Below are positions 17,005-25,830 of a DNA stretch of 64,000 nt, piece after piece. Source of the stretch: Streptomyces noursei (GTDB taxonomy: Bacteria; Actinomycetota; Actinomycetes; Streptomycetales; Streptomycetaceae); the NCBI RefSeq assembly GCF_016917755.1, contig NZ_CP070326.1, positions 310,001 through 374,000 on the forward strand, read 5' to 3'. Both the position numbers and the translations under genes were made by a program. How positions within the stretch are numbered: the stretch's first letter is position 1; each line of letters starts with the position of its first letter. The notes beneath the pieces are model-generated. The model was not told the origin of the DNA, searched no databases, and saw only the letters and a program-made list of their open reading frames with translations.

Positions 17005-17813
17005 CGCTACGCCTCGGCTGGACCGTTCCCACTGGCCTCTCACCCGTCGAGCTCCGCGAGTTCGCCATGACCGCGGAACACCTCGGATACGACCACCTCT
17101 CCGTCCCGGAACACCTGGTGTCCAGCACTCCCGCCTACGAGAGCCTGACGCTGGTGGCGTTCCTGGCGGCGGTCACCACCCGGATCGAACTGGCCACCGC
17201 GATGACGATCCTGCCGCACCGCCCGGTGGTGCTCGCCGCCAAGCAGGCCGCGCAGCTGGCCCACCTCAGTGGCGACCGACTGCGGCTGGGCGTCGCCACG
17301 GGGGCCGATCCCGCCGAGTCCGCCGCCCTCGGCGCCGTTCCGGGAACCCGCGCGGCGCTGTTCGAGGAACAGGTCCGTGCGCTGCGCCTGCTGTGGACCC
17401 GGCCGGCAGCGGATTTCGCCGGCGAGCACGTCGCGTTCACCGGCGTCACCGTCACCCCCCGGCCGCGCCGGATACCGCTCTGGATGGGCGGCGGCACCCT
17501 GCGCACCGGAGGCAGACCGGGCGCGCTGCGCCGGATCGCCACCCTCGCCGACGGCTTCACCATGTCCGGGCTGCTCGCCAACCGCGTCAACCGCGGTGCC
17601 GCGCTCATCGCCGAGCTGCGCACCGCGGTGACCGAAGCCGGCCGTGACTGGGCCGCCTTCGGCACGGAGGCCCGTCTCAGGCCCGCCCCCGGCCGGCCGG
17701 ATACCTGGCGGTCGCTCGCCCAGGCATGGCGGTCCGCCGGCGCCACCCACCTCACCGTCACCACCGACGACCTCTCCCTGCTGGCACCACTGCACGCGGC
17801 GTTGACCGGGTAG
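17001..17813 (+). CDS. LLM-class (F420/FMN-dependent) oxidoreductase
   Basis: A 270-residue luciferase-like oxidoreductase: LGYDHLSVPEHLV at the N-terminus, LATAMTILPHRPVVLAAKQ, GDRLRLGVATG and the PLWMGGG strand near residue 160 are typical of the F420-dependent branch. These enzymes transfer hydride to or from F420 or oxygenate substrates with FMN. ATG 17001 overlaps the ligase stop (ATGA), so it closes the eight-gene rightward operon. A role in reducing an enone or ring double bond of the polyketide-derived acid is plausible but unproven. Confidence 0.85.
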   Translation: MTLRLGWTVPTGLSPVELREFAMTAEHLGYDHLSVPEHLVSSTPAYESLTLVAFLAAVTTRIELATAMTILPHRPVVLAAKQAAQLAHLSGDRLRLGVATGADPAESAALGAVPGTRAALFEEQVRALRLLWTRPAADFAGEHVAFTGVTVTPRPRRIPLWMGGGTLRTGGRPGALRRIATLADGFTMSGLLANRVNRGAALIAELRTAVTEAGRDWAAFGTEARLRPAPGRPDTWRSLAQAWRSAGATHLTVTTDDLSLLAPLHAALTG

Positions 17814-17923
17814 CACGGCCCGGGTACGACCGCCCGGCGCCGGTCCTCGGCCGGGCGGCGCAGGCAGCGGCGCATCGACGAAATCGAGGTGCGCGCCATC
17901 TCTGTCGCTGTCAGGCTGCGCTG

Positions 17924-18667
17924 ATGAACCGTGAACAGATCTCCAGGATCGCGCACACCGAGCACCCGATTAAGTCTCCGCTCGACGACGACTCGGTACA
18001 CCGGCTGCTGCAACGCGGGCTCCCGAGGGGCGACGAGCGGGTGCTCGACCTCGGGTGCGGCGGAGGGGAATGGCTCCTGCGTGCCCTGGCCACACGACCG
18101 CACCTCCATGCCGAGGGCGTGGACGTGTCCGCGGACGCCCTGGCCCAGGCAGCCGCCGCGGCGCTCGACCGCGGCGTCCAGGACCGCCTGGTCCTGCACC
18201 ACCAGAAGGCCGAGGACTTCGTTTCCGCCGAGCCGTTCGACGTGGTCCTCAGCTTCGGGGCCACGCATGCCTTCGGGGGCCTGCTCCCCACCCTCGCGGC
18301 GGCCCGCAAGCACCTGGCTCCCGGCGGCCGTGTCCTCGTCGGAGAGGGATTCTGGGACCGCCCGCCGTCGCCGGAGGCCGTCGAAATGCTGGGGAACTTC
18401 ACCGACCTGGCGACCACTGTGGACCGTGTCGTCGCCGACGGCTGGACGCCGGTCGACGGTCACGTCAGCACCCGTCGTGAGTTGGACGACTACGAGTGGG
18501 CCTGCTGGGGTTCGCTGGCCGCCTGGGCCCTGGACCACCCTGCCGATCTGGACAGCGCGCACGCGCTCGAAACAGCCACGACCCGGCGCTCCGAATGGCT
18601 GCGCGGCTACCGGGACACCTGGGGCTTCGTCTCCCTGGTCCTGCGCCCGACACCCGGCCGGGCCTGA
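17924..18667 (+). CDS. SAM-dependent methyltransferase
   Basis: A 247-residue class I methyltransferase. The SAM-binding motif I is VLDLGCGGGEWLL near residue 42, followed by EGVDVSADAL (motif II Asp) and FDVVLSFGATHAF. ATG 17924 is preferred; the frame is open to 17726 but that part overlaps the end of the previous gene. The 110-base gap from the LLM gene and lack of overlap suggest a separate unit, so membership of the biosynthetic cluster is uncertain. The substrate is unknown. Confidence 0.85.
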   Translation: MNREQISRIAHTEHPIKSPLDDDSVHRLLQRGLPRGDERVLDLGCGGGEWLLRALATRPHLHAEGVDVSADALAQAAAAALDRGVQDRLVLHHQKAEDFVSAEPFDVVLSFGATHAFGGLLPTLAAARKHLAPGGRVLVGEGFWDRPPSPEAVEMLGNFTDLATTVDRVVADGWTPVDGHVSTRRELDDYEWACWGSLAAWALDHPADLDSAHALETATTRRSEWLRGYRDTWGFVSLVLRPTPGRA

Positions 18668-18960
18668 GCCGGACCACTGCTTGTCCAGAACCCGCCCCAC
18701 GTGCTCGCGGGCCGCAACTTGTCCAAGGTTTAAGCGGTCCGTGTTGCTGAAACGGTGTCCACCCTGGACAGGAACGTGCCTTCGCACGCGTCGGCCGGAG
18801 TGGCGCCGCCCCGAACGGCACGGCTGATCAGCCACATTGCCGGTTCCTGGCCGGTTCGCTCGCCTTGTAGGCGATTTGCGGCCCGGCCTAGCCTCGGCCG
18901 CGTTCCGACCCATCACGCCTACGGCGCGCGGCGGTCCCGTGTGCCCGAGGAGGCTGTCGC

Positions 18961-21018
18961 ATGCCCGAGTTCTCCGAGCCGATCGACGTCGACCCCACTG
19001 TCGCCGAGGCCAACCGGAGGATCGTCGAGACGATCCCACCGAACTCCGAGGACTTCGAGGATGCCCGACGGGGTCTGCTCGCACTGCCCTCGGTCCCGGC
19101 GATCCCGGCCCGCCGCCAGGGGGACCGGGTGGTGTGGAACTTCGCCGGCTACGACTTCCTGAGCGCGTCCGAGGTCTCCGACGCCCCGCCGACCGTCAAC
19201 GCGAGCCTGTGGCGGCAGGGACTGCTCACCGCCCAGGCCGGACTCTTCCAGGTCACGTCGTACGAGCACGGCGCGATCTACCAGGTCCGCGGGTACGACC
19301 TGTCCAACATGACCATCATCGAGGGCGATTCGGGCATCGTCGTCATCGACCCGCTCGCCAGCTACGAGACCGCTCAGTGGGCGCTCAAGCTCTACCGGGA
19401 CACGACCGGGAGCCGGCGGCCGATCGTCGGCATCATCTACACCCACAGTCATGTCGACCACTTCGGTGGTGCCCGCGGCCTGTTCCACGAGCGCGACGAC
19501 GTGGTCGACACCGACATCCCCATCATCGCGCCCGACGGCTTCCTGGAGCACGCCGTCAGCGAGAACGTCTACGCCGGTCCGGCCATGGCCCGCCGCTCGG
19601 AGTACATGTACGCGGCCAAGCTCGACAAGGGCCCGCACGGGCAGATCGGCGCCGGCCTCGGGCTGACCATCTCCACCGGCGAGGTCACCCTCATCCCGCC
19701 GAACGTCAGCATCGGCGGCAGCGACACCGCCCCCGTTCCCCGCGACCAGTGGTCCTCCAAGGACGTCATCCCGTGGCGGCCCGGCCTCTACCGACAGCTC
19801 ATCGACGGCATCCGGCTGATCTTCCAGCTCACGCCCGGTACCGAGGCCCCGGCCGAGATGAACATCTACCTCCCGCAGGGCCGTGCCCTGTGTGCCGCGG
19901 AGAACGCCACCCACACCCTGCACAACCTCCTCACCCTGCGCGGTGCCCAGGTCCGCGACGCCCATGCCTGGTCGAAGTACCTCACCGAGACGATCCAGAC
20001 CTTCGGCGAGCACACCGACGTCGAGTTCGCCTCCCACCACTGGCCCCGCTGGCGCAAGGAGGACAACCCCACAAACATCGTCGATTACCTGAGCATCCAG
20101 CGGGACGTCTACGCCTACCTCAACGACCAGTCGCTGCGGCTCATCAACGCGGGCAGGACGGGCATCGAGATCGCCGAAGACCTCGAACTGCCCGAGGCCC
20201 TCACCGCCCACTGGTACACACGCGGCTACTACGGCTCCCTCAGCCATGACCTCAAGGCCGTCTACCAGCGGTACATGGGCTGGTTCGACGGCAACCCCGC
20301 CCACCTGTGGAACCTCCCCCCGAGCAAGGCAGGCGTGCACTACGTGGAGGCCATGGGCGGCGTCGACGCCGTCGTCGCCACAGCGCAGCAGGCGTACGAC
20401 CGCCACGAGTACCGCTGGACCGTCGAGCTGCTCAACCACGTGATCTTCGGCCACCCCGCGGACAGCGCATCGGCCAAGGAACTCCAACAGAAGGCCCTGA
20501 CCCAGCTCGGCTACGGCTCCGAGAACGGCACCTGGCGCAACTTCTACCTGACCGGCGCCGACGAACTGGCCCACGGCGTCGAACGGCCCGCCAACCAGGA
20601 GGCCGGCGATCTCGTCCTCAGCATGAGCCTGGAGCAGTACTTCTCGACCCTGGCCCGGACCGTCGACGGGCCCACGGCCGCCCGCGAACAACGCGACCCG
20701 ATCGTGCTCCAGTGGCTGGTCAGCGGCGCCGAGGAGGAGACCTGCACCACGACGCTGCGCAACGGCGTCCTGGTCTACGTACCCGGCAAGGACCGGTTCG
20801 CCGGGACGCCGCAGACCGTGATCAAGCTGTCCCGCGAGGCCCTCAACGGCCTGATGTACGGCCCCACGGGCTTCACGAACGCCTTCGACGCCGCCGTGCG
20901 CGACGGCGTCGTCCAGATCCCCGAGGGCAAGCAGGAATACGCGGACACCGTGTTCGGCTACCTGACCGCCCCCGACCCCTCCTTCCCGATCGTCGCCCCG
21001 GCCGAGTCGGATCAGTAG
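18961..21018 (+). CDS. alkyl/aryl sulfatase, metallo-beta-lactamase type (SdsA1-like)
   Basis: A 685-residue sulfatase of the SdsA1 class that hydrolyses primary or secondary alkyl sulfates. The zinc-binding motif is THSHVDHFGG near residue 161; further ligands lie in AENATHTLHNLLTLRGA and FASHHWPRW. The C-terminal third contains the dimerisation helices and an SCP2-like domain. No signal peptide is evident, unlike some secreted homologues, suggesting cytoplasmic action on imported alkyl sulfates. It stands alone, followed by a strong hairpin terminator. Confidence 0.93.
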   Translation: MPEFSEPIDVDPTVAEANRRIVETIPPNSEDFEDARRGLLALPSVPAIPARRQGDRVVWNFAGYDFLSASEVSDAPPTVNASLWRQGLLTAQAGLFQVTSYEHGAIYQVRGYDLSNMTIIEGDSGIVVIDPLASYETAQWALKLYRDTTGSRRPIVGIIYTHSHVDHFGGARGLFHERDDVVDTDIPIIAPDGFLEHAVSENVYAGPAMARRSEYMYAAKLDKGPHGQIGAGLGLTISTGEVTLIPPNVSIGGSDTAPVPRDQWSSKDVIPWRPGLYRQLIDGIRLIFQLTPGTEAPAEMNIYLPQGRALCAAENATHTLHNLLTLRGAQVRDAHAWSKYLTETIQTFGEHTDVEFASHHWPRWRKEDNPTNIVDYLSIQRDVYAYLNDQSLRLINAGRTGIEIAEDLELPEALTAHWYTRGYYGSLSHDLKAVYQRYMGWFDGNPAHLWNLPPSKAGVHYVEAMGGVDAVVATAQQAYDRHEYRWTVELLNHVIFGHPADSASAKELQQKALTQLGYGSENGTWRNFYLTGADELAHGVERPANQEAGDLVLSMSLEQYFSTLARTVDGPTAAREQRDPIVLQWLVSGAEEETCTTTLRNGVLVYVPGKDRFAGTPQTVIKLSREALNGLMYGPTGFTNAFDAAVRDGVVQIPEGKQEYADTVFGYLTAPDPSFPIVAPAESDQ

Positions 21019-21085
21019 CCGCACCACTCCCGGCAGAGCAGAACGCTCGGGGGATTCCCCGGGCATGACGGTGCAGAGCACGACA

Positions 21086-21145
21086 GGACAGGCCCCGGTG
21101 CGGTCATGACCGCCGCAGTCATGACCGCTGCACCGGGGCCTGTCC
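21086..21145 (+). terminator. long intrinsic-type hairpin after the sulfatase gene
   Basis: A 16-bp perfect stem (21086-21101 with 21130-21145) is stacked on an inner 9-bp stem GGTCATGAC/GTCATGACC (21102-21110 with 21118-21126), with a three-base bulge. No T-run follows, as is usual in Streptomyces. It sits 68 bases after the sulfatase stop. Confidence 0.75.
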
Positions 21146-21335
21146 GCTTGCGTCACCGGGACGTCGGACCGACCGCTCCGTGCCGGACCGGCAGGTGACC
21201 CGAACCTCACCACGCGCTGACACAGGTCATGCCGCGTGACGCCGATGCGGATCGTGCGCGTTCGAGCCGACGAGCCCGATCAGATGAGTACTTCTACCGA
21301 TGGCCTGCGGGCACCGAGATGCGCAGGATGGCTCC

Positions 21336-21500
21336 GTGACTGAACACGCAGACAACCGCCCTGCCCCCGTGCAGCCCGCCCGCGACCACCGGGCCGCGGA
21401 GACCGCGATGAAGGCCGTCCTCCTCGTGGCAGCCATAGTGGGAGGGCTCCTGCTGCTCTTCGCGGCGGTCATGATCGGCCCCTACGTCCTGTCGAGTTGA
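21336..21500 (+). CDS. small single-pass membrane protein
   Basis: GTG 21336 gives a 54-residue protein: a hydrophilic N-terminus VTEHADNRPAP, then one long hydrophobic helix from AVLLVAAIVGGLLLLFAAVM to the end GPYVLSS. An in-frame ATG at 21300 would add 12 residues, but the GTG start gives a more typical Streptomyces small membrane protein. There is no clear ribosome-binding site, so the start is tentative. No function is suggested by its neighbours. Confidence 0.5.
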   Translation: MTEHADNRPAPVQPARDHRAAETAMKAVLLVAAIVGGLLLLFAAVMIGPYVLSS

Positions 21501-21741
21501 CCGCAACGCCTCAAGCCTCCACTCCCGCCCCGCCGTTGCCGCCTTTCCCACCCTTCCCGCTCACCCTTGCCTCCCCGTTTCCGCCCTGCCCCTCTGATCG
21601 CGTCACCCCACGCCATAAAGGGACGGTAGCCGCGTAAACTGACACTCACGCTCGAACGCACCAAACACCCTGACGAGCGCCCGATCTGGATATTCTGGCC
21701 ACGAAATGCCCCCCCCAGTTCGACATTGCGCATCAAGGAGA

Positions 21742-22042
21742 ATGGGCGATCTCGAAATCGAAGAGGGCGCGCGTTCCATGGCGGTGGCGTTCGCAGCAGC
21801 AGTCACGCTCACCATGACCGTGCCGACCGGCAACGCGTTCGCCATCGACCACGTCGAATGCCGCGGCAAGGAGAACTTTCCTGAAGATCTGGTCGCACAG
21901 CGGCGGCCGCGACAGCGTGGACTGCTACGCGAACCGCGGGAGGACCGACTTCGGCGGATGGTGGGTCGACAGGATCTCCACGGGCAACAACGACCTGGAT
22001 ACCGCCAATTTCCGGGCGTGCGTCGGAATTTGCGCAACGTGA
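21742..22042 (+). pseudogene. secreted beta/gamma-crystallin-like protein, frameshifted
   Basis: The first frame gives a signal-peptide-like stretch (MAVAFAAAVTLTMTV ending GNAFA) and the mature start IDHVECRGKENF. Reading then moves by one base near 21880 into LKIWSHSGGRDSVDCYANRG and FGGWWVDRISTGNNDL, ending at TGA 22040-22042. The paired Cys, CYAN and SGNN-type motif resemble small secreted beta/gamma-crystallin-fold proteins of Streptomyces. A single-base indel separates the signal peptide from most of the domain. ATG 21742 has AAGGAG directly next to it, so the start may lie further in, at 21778. Family assignment is from motif memory. Confidence 0.5.
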
Positions 22043-22068
22043 ATGCGCTTTCCTTTTCCCGGCTCGCT

Positions 22069-22103
22069 GATGCTGGCCACGCTTTTCAGGCATGGCCAGC
22101 ATC
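22069..22103. terminator. hairpin between convergent genes
   Basis: GATGCTGGCCA (22069-22079) pairs with TGGCCAGCATC (22093-22103), an 11-bp perfect stem around a 13-base loop. It lies between the end of the broken secreted-protein gene and the end of the convergent esterase gene and could serve both. Confidence 0.6.
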
Positions 22104-22157
22104 GATGAGGGCGACCGAAGCGCTCGCCTCCAGGTTCCGGACGGGGACGCGGTGGCC

Positions 22158-23705
22158 TCAGGCGCCGGATTCCCCACCCGCACGAAGCCCGGCCGTCTGC
22201 CCCGACCGCAGCAGGTCGAACCGGACGTCGCGCCACAGGGCACGGCGCGCGGACGTATCGTCGGCGGTCAAGTGGTCACCGGGGACGGCCCATGACTTGA
22301 CCGGCGTCGCACCGACGGTGACCGCCGGCCAGCCCGGGTCACCGGTGGCCGCAAAGTCGGCCCAGGAGCGGAGCATGCGGCGGGACAGGGCACGGTCGTG
22401 GTCGTCGGGGACACCACCGATGAGGAAGTCTGCGCCGACGGAGTCCAGGTTGCCGAAGGCGAAGGGAATGTCCGCGGTGTGCCAGGGCCTGGCCGCTTCG
22501 CGCCTGCGGGCGAAGCGGGCCAGGTACGCCCGGCCGCCGGCCCTGGCGTGCTGCTCGGCGAGGCGGGTGGTGTACTCGCCGAACCGCGCGTCGCCGAAGA
22601 TCGCGAGGTAGCGGTCGAGTACCGGGGCGTCCGGCATCGCTGCACGGTAACCGTCGACCAGGTGGGCCGAGAGGCGCAGGGACGCGGCGAAGTCCGCCAG
22701 TTCCGCCTCGGTGGTGACCTCCCGCACGGCTCCCACCGCGTGGAGGAACCAGTATTCCTCCAACGTGTGGCACACCAGCAGGTCCACCTCCCGCGCCGCC
22801 CCTGAGGCGAGCGCGCGCAGCGGGTCCACGAGCAACACCTCGCCGTCGACGACGGGTTGGAAGATCACCGGGTCAAAGGCGTGGATCGCCGTGACGGGGT
22901 CGCTCCCGCAGCTCGCAGCGGTCTTGTCGGACGCGGCCACCAGCGCTTCGGGCGGCACCGACAGCAGTCCGTCCGCCGTCGGGGCAACCCCGGCCTCCGC
23001 CGCGATCCGCCCGGTGACCGCCGTTGCGAGCTCGACTGTGAAGAAGGCGCTGGGCACGCTGTGGGCGATGGCCCGTCGGAACAGGCCCCGTGTCTGCTCC
23101 ATGACCATCAGACAGGCCACCGAGCCTCCCCCGGAGGAGTGCCCGGCGACGGTGACGTTACCGGGGTCGCCGCCGAAGGCCGCGATGTTCTCCCGGACCC
23201 AGCGCAGCGCGGCGGCCTGGTCCAGCAGCCCGCGGTTGTCGGGGAGCCCGGGTACCTGACCGAAACCCTCGAAGCCCACCCGGTAGTTGCAGCTGACGAC
23301 GGCCAATCCGGCGCGGGCCAGGGCCGCCCCGTCGAAGTCGGGCTGGGCGGAGGAGCCGAAGGTGTAGGCGCCGCCGTGGATCCAGAAGAACACCGGCAGC
23401 GTGCCACCGTCCGCATGCTCAGGCACCCACACATTGACGGTGAGGATGTCCTCGTCGCCTGGGCGCCACACCGGCGCGCCGGGCAGCTCCACCGACTGCG
23501 GGGCGATGGGGCCGAAGGCCGTGCAGTCCCGGACCCCGTCCCAGGCAGGCGCCGGTTGCGGCGCGCGGAACCGGCGGTCGCCGAACGGCGGGGCCGCGTA
23601 CGGGACACCGAGCACGGCGGTGATGCCGTCGCTGTCCCTTCTGCCCCGCACTCGACCGCTCGTCGTCCGAAAGGTTGCTTCAACACCACATGGTCGTTCA
23701 GTCAT
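22158..23705 (-). CDS. type B carboxylesterase
   Basis: A 515-residue alpha/beta-hydrolase of the carboxylesterase/lipase type B family. The oxyanion-hole motif FFWIHGGAYTFGS, the nucleophile elbow VAGHSSGGG (Ser near residue 195), EDILTVNVWVP and the start of the fold GRVRGRRDSDGITAVLGVPYA are all present. No signal peptide is visible, so it is likely intracellular. It hydrolyses carboxylic esters; the substrate cannot be predicted. It is transcribed alone on the minus strand. Confidence 0.9.
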   Translation of the reverse strand: MTERPCGVEATFRTTSGRVRGRRDSDGITAVLGVPYAAPPFGDRRFRAPQPAPAWDGVRDCTAFGPIAPQSVELPGAPVWRPGDEDILTVNVWVPEHADGGTLPVFFWIHGGAYTFGSSAQPDFDGAALARAGLAVVSCNYRVGFEGFGQVPGLPDNRGLLDQAAALRWVRENIAAFGGDPGNVTVAGHSSGGGSVACLMVMEQTRGLFRRAIAHSVPSAFFTVELATAVTGRIAAEAGVAPTADGLLSVPPEALVAASDKTAASCGSDPVTAIHAFDPVIFQPVVDGEVLLVDPLRALASGAAREVDLLVCHTLEEYWFLHAVGAVREVTTEAELADFAASLRLSAHLVDGYRAAMPDAPVLDRYLAIFGDARFGEYTTRLAEQHARAGGRAYLARFARRREAARPWHTADIPFAFGNLDSVGADFLIGGVPDDHDRALSRRMLRSWADFAATGDPGWPAVTVGATPVKSWAVPGDHLTADDTSARRALWRDVRFDLLRSGQTAGLRAGGESGA

Positions 23706-23908
23706 CGCGCGTCAGTCTCGCCCATCAACAGGCCCTCGTGCGAACAGGTTTGCACTCCGCCGTCGGATGAACCGGCCCGGCCGGCAACAGTCGTGCGCCT
23801 CGCCGTGCGTCGCGCTCAGCCCCGGCCGCGATCGAAGACATCGTCCCCCGCCCCCTCGCGCACAACGTGAAGATACTCACTGGCGAGCTCGGACCCTCAC
23901 GGACGAAC

Positions 23909-24478
23909 ATGGAGCCCATGAGTGACCAACCTGCACGATGGAGCCGGGCAACCGTTTACCCCGACATGTGGGTTGGCCCGGACGACGACCCCCGCAACAG
24001 CGAAGGAGTCAGTCCGGACGGCGAGCTTGCCACACTGGAGGACTTCCTGACGAACTACCGCATCACCTTGCGGATGAAGTGCGAAGGTCTGGATGCGGAG
24101 CAGTTGTCCCGCCGATCGGTTCCGCCGTCGTCGATGTCGCTGCTCGGCCTGCTGCGGCACCTCGCCGAGACGGAACGGGACTGGCGTAACTGGATCAGCG
24201 ATGCGGAACCACTGCCGAAGCTGTACGACGAGCACGACGGGGACTTCGACGGGGCTGTCGCCGAGCAGACGGAGGTCGACGCCGCGTATGCCGCACTGGC
24301 CCGCGAGCAGGCTGCGACCGATGCCGCACTGGCCGAGCATCCGGATCTGAGTGAGCGCCTGGGGAAGGACGGCATCGCAGTTCGGGAGCTGTTGGTGCAC
24401 AGGATCGAGGAGTACGCCCGTCACTGCGGGCACGCCGACCTGTTGCGCGAGCGCATCGACGGACGGGTTGGCCAGTGA
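23909..24478 (+). CDS. DinB/DUF664-family protein
   Basis: A 189-residue four-helix-bundle protein of the DinB/DUF664 family, common in actinomycetes and linked to mycothiol/bacillithiol-dependent transferases. It has the typical TLEDFLTNYRITLRMKCEGL entry helix, SLLGLLRHLAETERDW with the metal-ligand His, and LVHRIEEYARHCGHADLLRE with two more His. ATG 23909 or 23918 could start it; GGAG lies between the two. It is divergent from the esterase, about 200 bases away. The reaction is unknown. Confidence 0.85.
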   Translation: MEPMSDQPARWSRATVYPDMWVGPDDDPRNSEGVSPDGELATLEDFLTNYRITLRMKCEGLDAEQLSRRSVPPSSMSLLGLLRHLAETERDWRNWISDAEPLPKLYDEHDGDFDGAVAEQTEVDAAYAALAREQAATDAALAEHPDLSERLGKDGIAVRELLVHRIEEYARHCGHADLLRERIDGRVGQ

Positions 24479-24849
24479 CGCTGCAGGGAGTTTCCGGTTT
24501 TCCCTCCGAGGAACACCCGCGTGGACGACGGTCTGGATATTGATGCCGATCGACGGCTAGCACGCCATGAGTGCGAGCGCCGACTGGGCTGCCTCGATGG
24601 CCCCGTTCCGCGAAGGAGATGCGAGGAAGGCATTGTCGGGGCTCTCGGCGCCGACCATGCTGTCGCCACGGCCATTGCCGCGGAGTGGCTCGTGAAACGG
24701 AGCAGCCGCGGATAATCAATTGCGCGGGAAGCAACCGCTACACTCGACCCACCGAAGAGCCAGGGAACGCTAAATCATCTCTGCCAGCATGGAAATTTCC
24801 CATGACGCGCAATCCCTTGTCGTGCATTCGCATACTCCCCGGAGGTTCC
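24479..24849. other. intergenic stretch without a recognisable gene
   Basis: About 370 bases hold only short overlapping frames on both strands. A plus-strand frame from 24521 to 24715 is free of stops, but its translation is not similar to anything I recognise. I saw no clear promoter palindrome, hairpin or RNA gene. Confidence 0.4.
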
Positions 24850-25005
24850 GTGCGTAGTCGTCGCATCCTTCAGCTCGTCGCAGTTCCGCTGTTGGCCGTC
24901 CTGTTCTCGTTGGGGGCAGCTTCTGCCGCATCTGCCGACGCCGGCACCAACCAGGACACGGGAGACGAAACAAACCTCGGCGCCCTCGTCGGCCTACGCA
25001 TCTAA
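24850..25005 (+). CDS. small secreted peptide
   Basis: GTG 24850, preceded by GGAGG at 24841-24845, encodes 51 residues: positively charged VRSRRI, a hydrophobic core LVAVPLLAVLFSLG, a signal-peptidase site AASAASA before DAG, and a short acidic mature part of about 22 residues (TNQDTGDETNLGALVG). It resembles the many small exported peptides of Streptomyces but is not a recognised chaplin or lantibiotic precursor; it has no cysteine. The longer open frame upstream is not supported. Confidence 0.55.
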   Translation: MRSRRILQLVAVPLLAVLFSLGAASAASADAGTNQDTGDETNLGALVGLRI

Positions 25006-25202
25006 CCAGCCGTTTCACCATGAGGCGCGAAGGTGGCGACACTCGTCAAAGTCGAAGCCACAGTCGACGAACGGCCGGCCCGGAGCATCCGTACCGGTGA
25101 ATGCGCATTCCGTCACGCCACTCAACCACCCGCAATACAGGCCGACTTGGCAGTAAATGGGAATTCGGTTCTGTTGTCATCTTGGTGGGGGATAATCGGT
25201 AG

Positions 25203-25619
25203 GTGACTGGATCAAGACATGGGTCTCTGTCGTTGGAGGAGATCGAGGGCGACCGCCTGCCGGACCCGCCTGCCGGCGCCACTCGGCTCACGGCCACGGT
25301 GCATGCCGTGCGGCGCAGACCGGTGAGCGCGCTCGGGCCCGAGGACCTCCGGTTGCTGATCCGGCAGAACATCGGCCTGCCCCACCTGCTGCCTCGCGCC
25401 GTCGACGTGCTCCGTGCCGATCCGCTGGCCGAAGGCGACCTGTACGAAGGCGACCTGCTCTCGACCGTCCTGACCAGAGACCGCGCAGCGTGGGCCGGGG
25501 CACCGCAAGCCGCTCGTGCCCTTCGTCTGTTCGTCGCTGCCATGGACGACGTCCCTCCAGACCTGCAGGGCGAAGTCGATGACTTTCTCGCGCTGTCCGC
25601 CAGGCTCGCCAGGCTCTGA
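25203..25619 (+). CDS. CDI-system immunity protein family (CdiI-like), orphan
   Basis: A 138-residue protein with the layout of actinobacterial contact-dependent-inhibition immunity proteins: SLEEIEGDRLPDPPAGATRL at the N-terminus, then PEDLRLLIRQNIGLPHLLPRAVDVL and EGDLYEGDLLSTVL, and a helical C-terminus. In full systems it would neutralise a polymorphic toxin. No toxin gene lies next to it, so it is either an orphan immunity gene protecting against other strains or has another role. It starts at GTG 25203. Confidence 0.7.
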   Translation: MTGSRHGSLSLEEIEGDRLPDPPAGATRLTATVHAVRRRPVSALGPEDLRLLIRQNIGLPHLLPRAVDVLRADPLAEGDLYEGDLLSTVLTRDRAAWAGAPQAARALRLFVAAMDDVPPDLQGEVDDFLALSARLARL

Positions 25620-25645
25620 GCGAGGAGCGAGGAGCGAGGAGCGAG
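25618..25645 (+). repeat. tandem heptamer GAGCGAG x4
   Basis: Four perfect copies of GAGCGAG start inside the immunity gene's stop codon and are followed by imperfect GAGTGCG-like copies to about 25670. Such short tandem repeats can vary in copy number by slippage. Confidence 0.8.
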
Positions 25646-25830
25646 GGTGCAGAGTGCGGAGTGCGGAGCGGGGCTGGCAGTACCCGACGGTATGCGGCCG
25701 CATGCGGTGGCACTCCCGGTGGGCGAAGAGCCACGACAGGATTCCCACGAGATTTTCCGGGCGGCCTGTCGATTCTCCGTCCGGCCGTTCGTCATCCCTG
25801 CGCAACCATCCGACGCACGAGGAGCACACC

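Noticed and set aside
17924..18667. Methyltransferase as part of the amidine/cyclopentane cluster
   Set aside because: It does not overlap the operon, has a 110-base gap, and the proposed product needs no methyl group; left as uncertain neighbour.
18919..21213. 764-codon open frame on the minus strand
   Set aside because: It lies opposite the sulfatase gene, is explained by G/C bias at third positions, and its translation has no recognisable domain, whereas the plus frame has intact zinc motifs.
24521..24715. 64-codon plus-strand frame
   Set aside because: No clear ribosome site and no similarity; equally long frames exist on the opposite strand.
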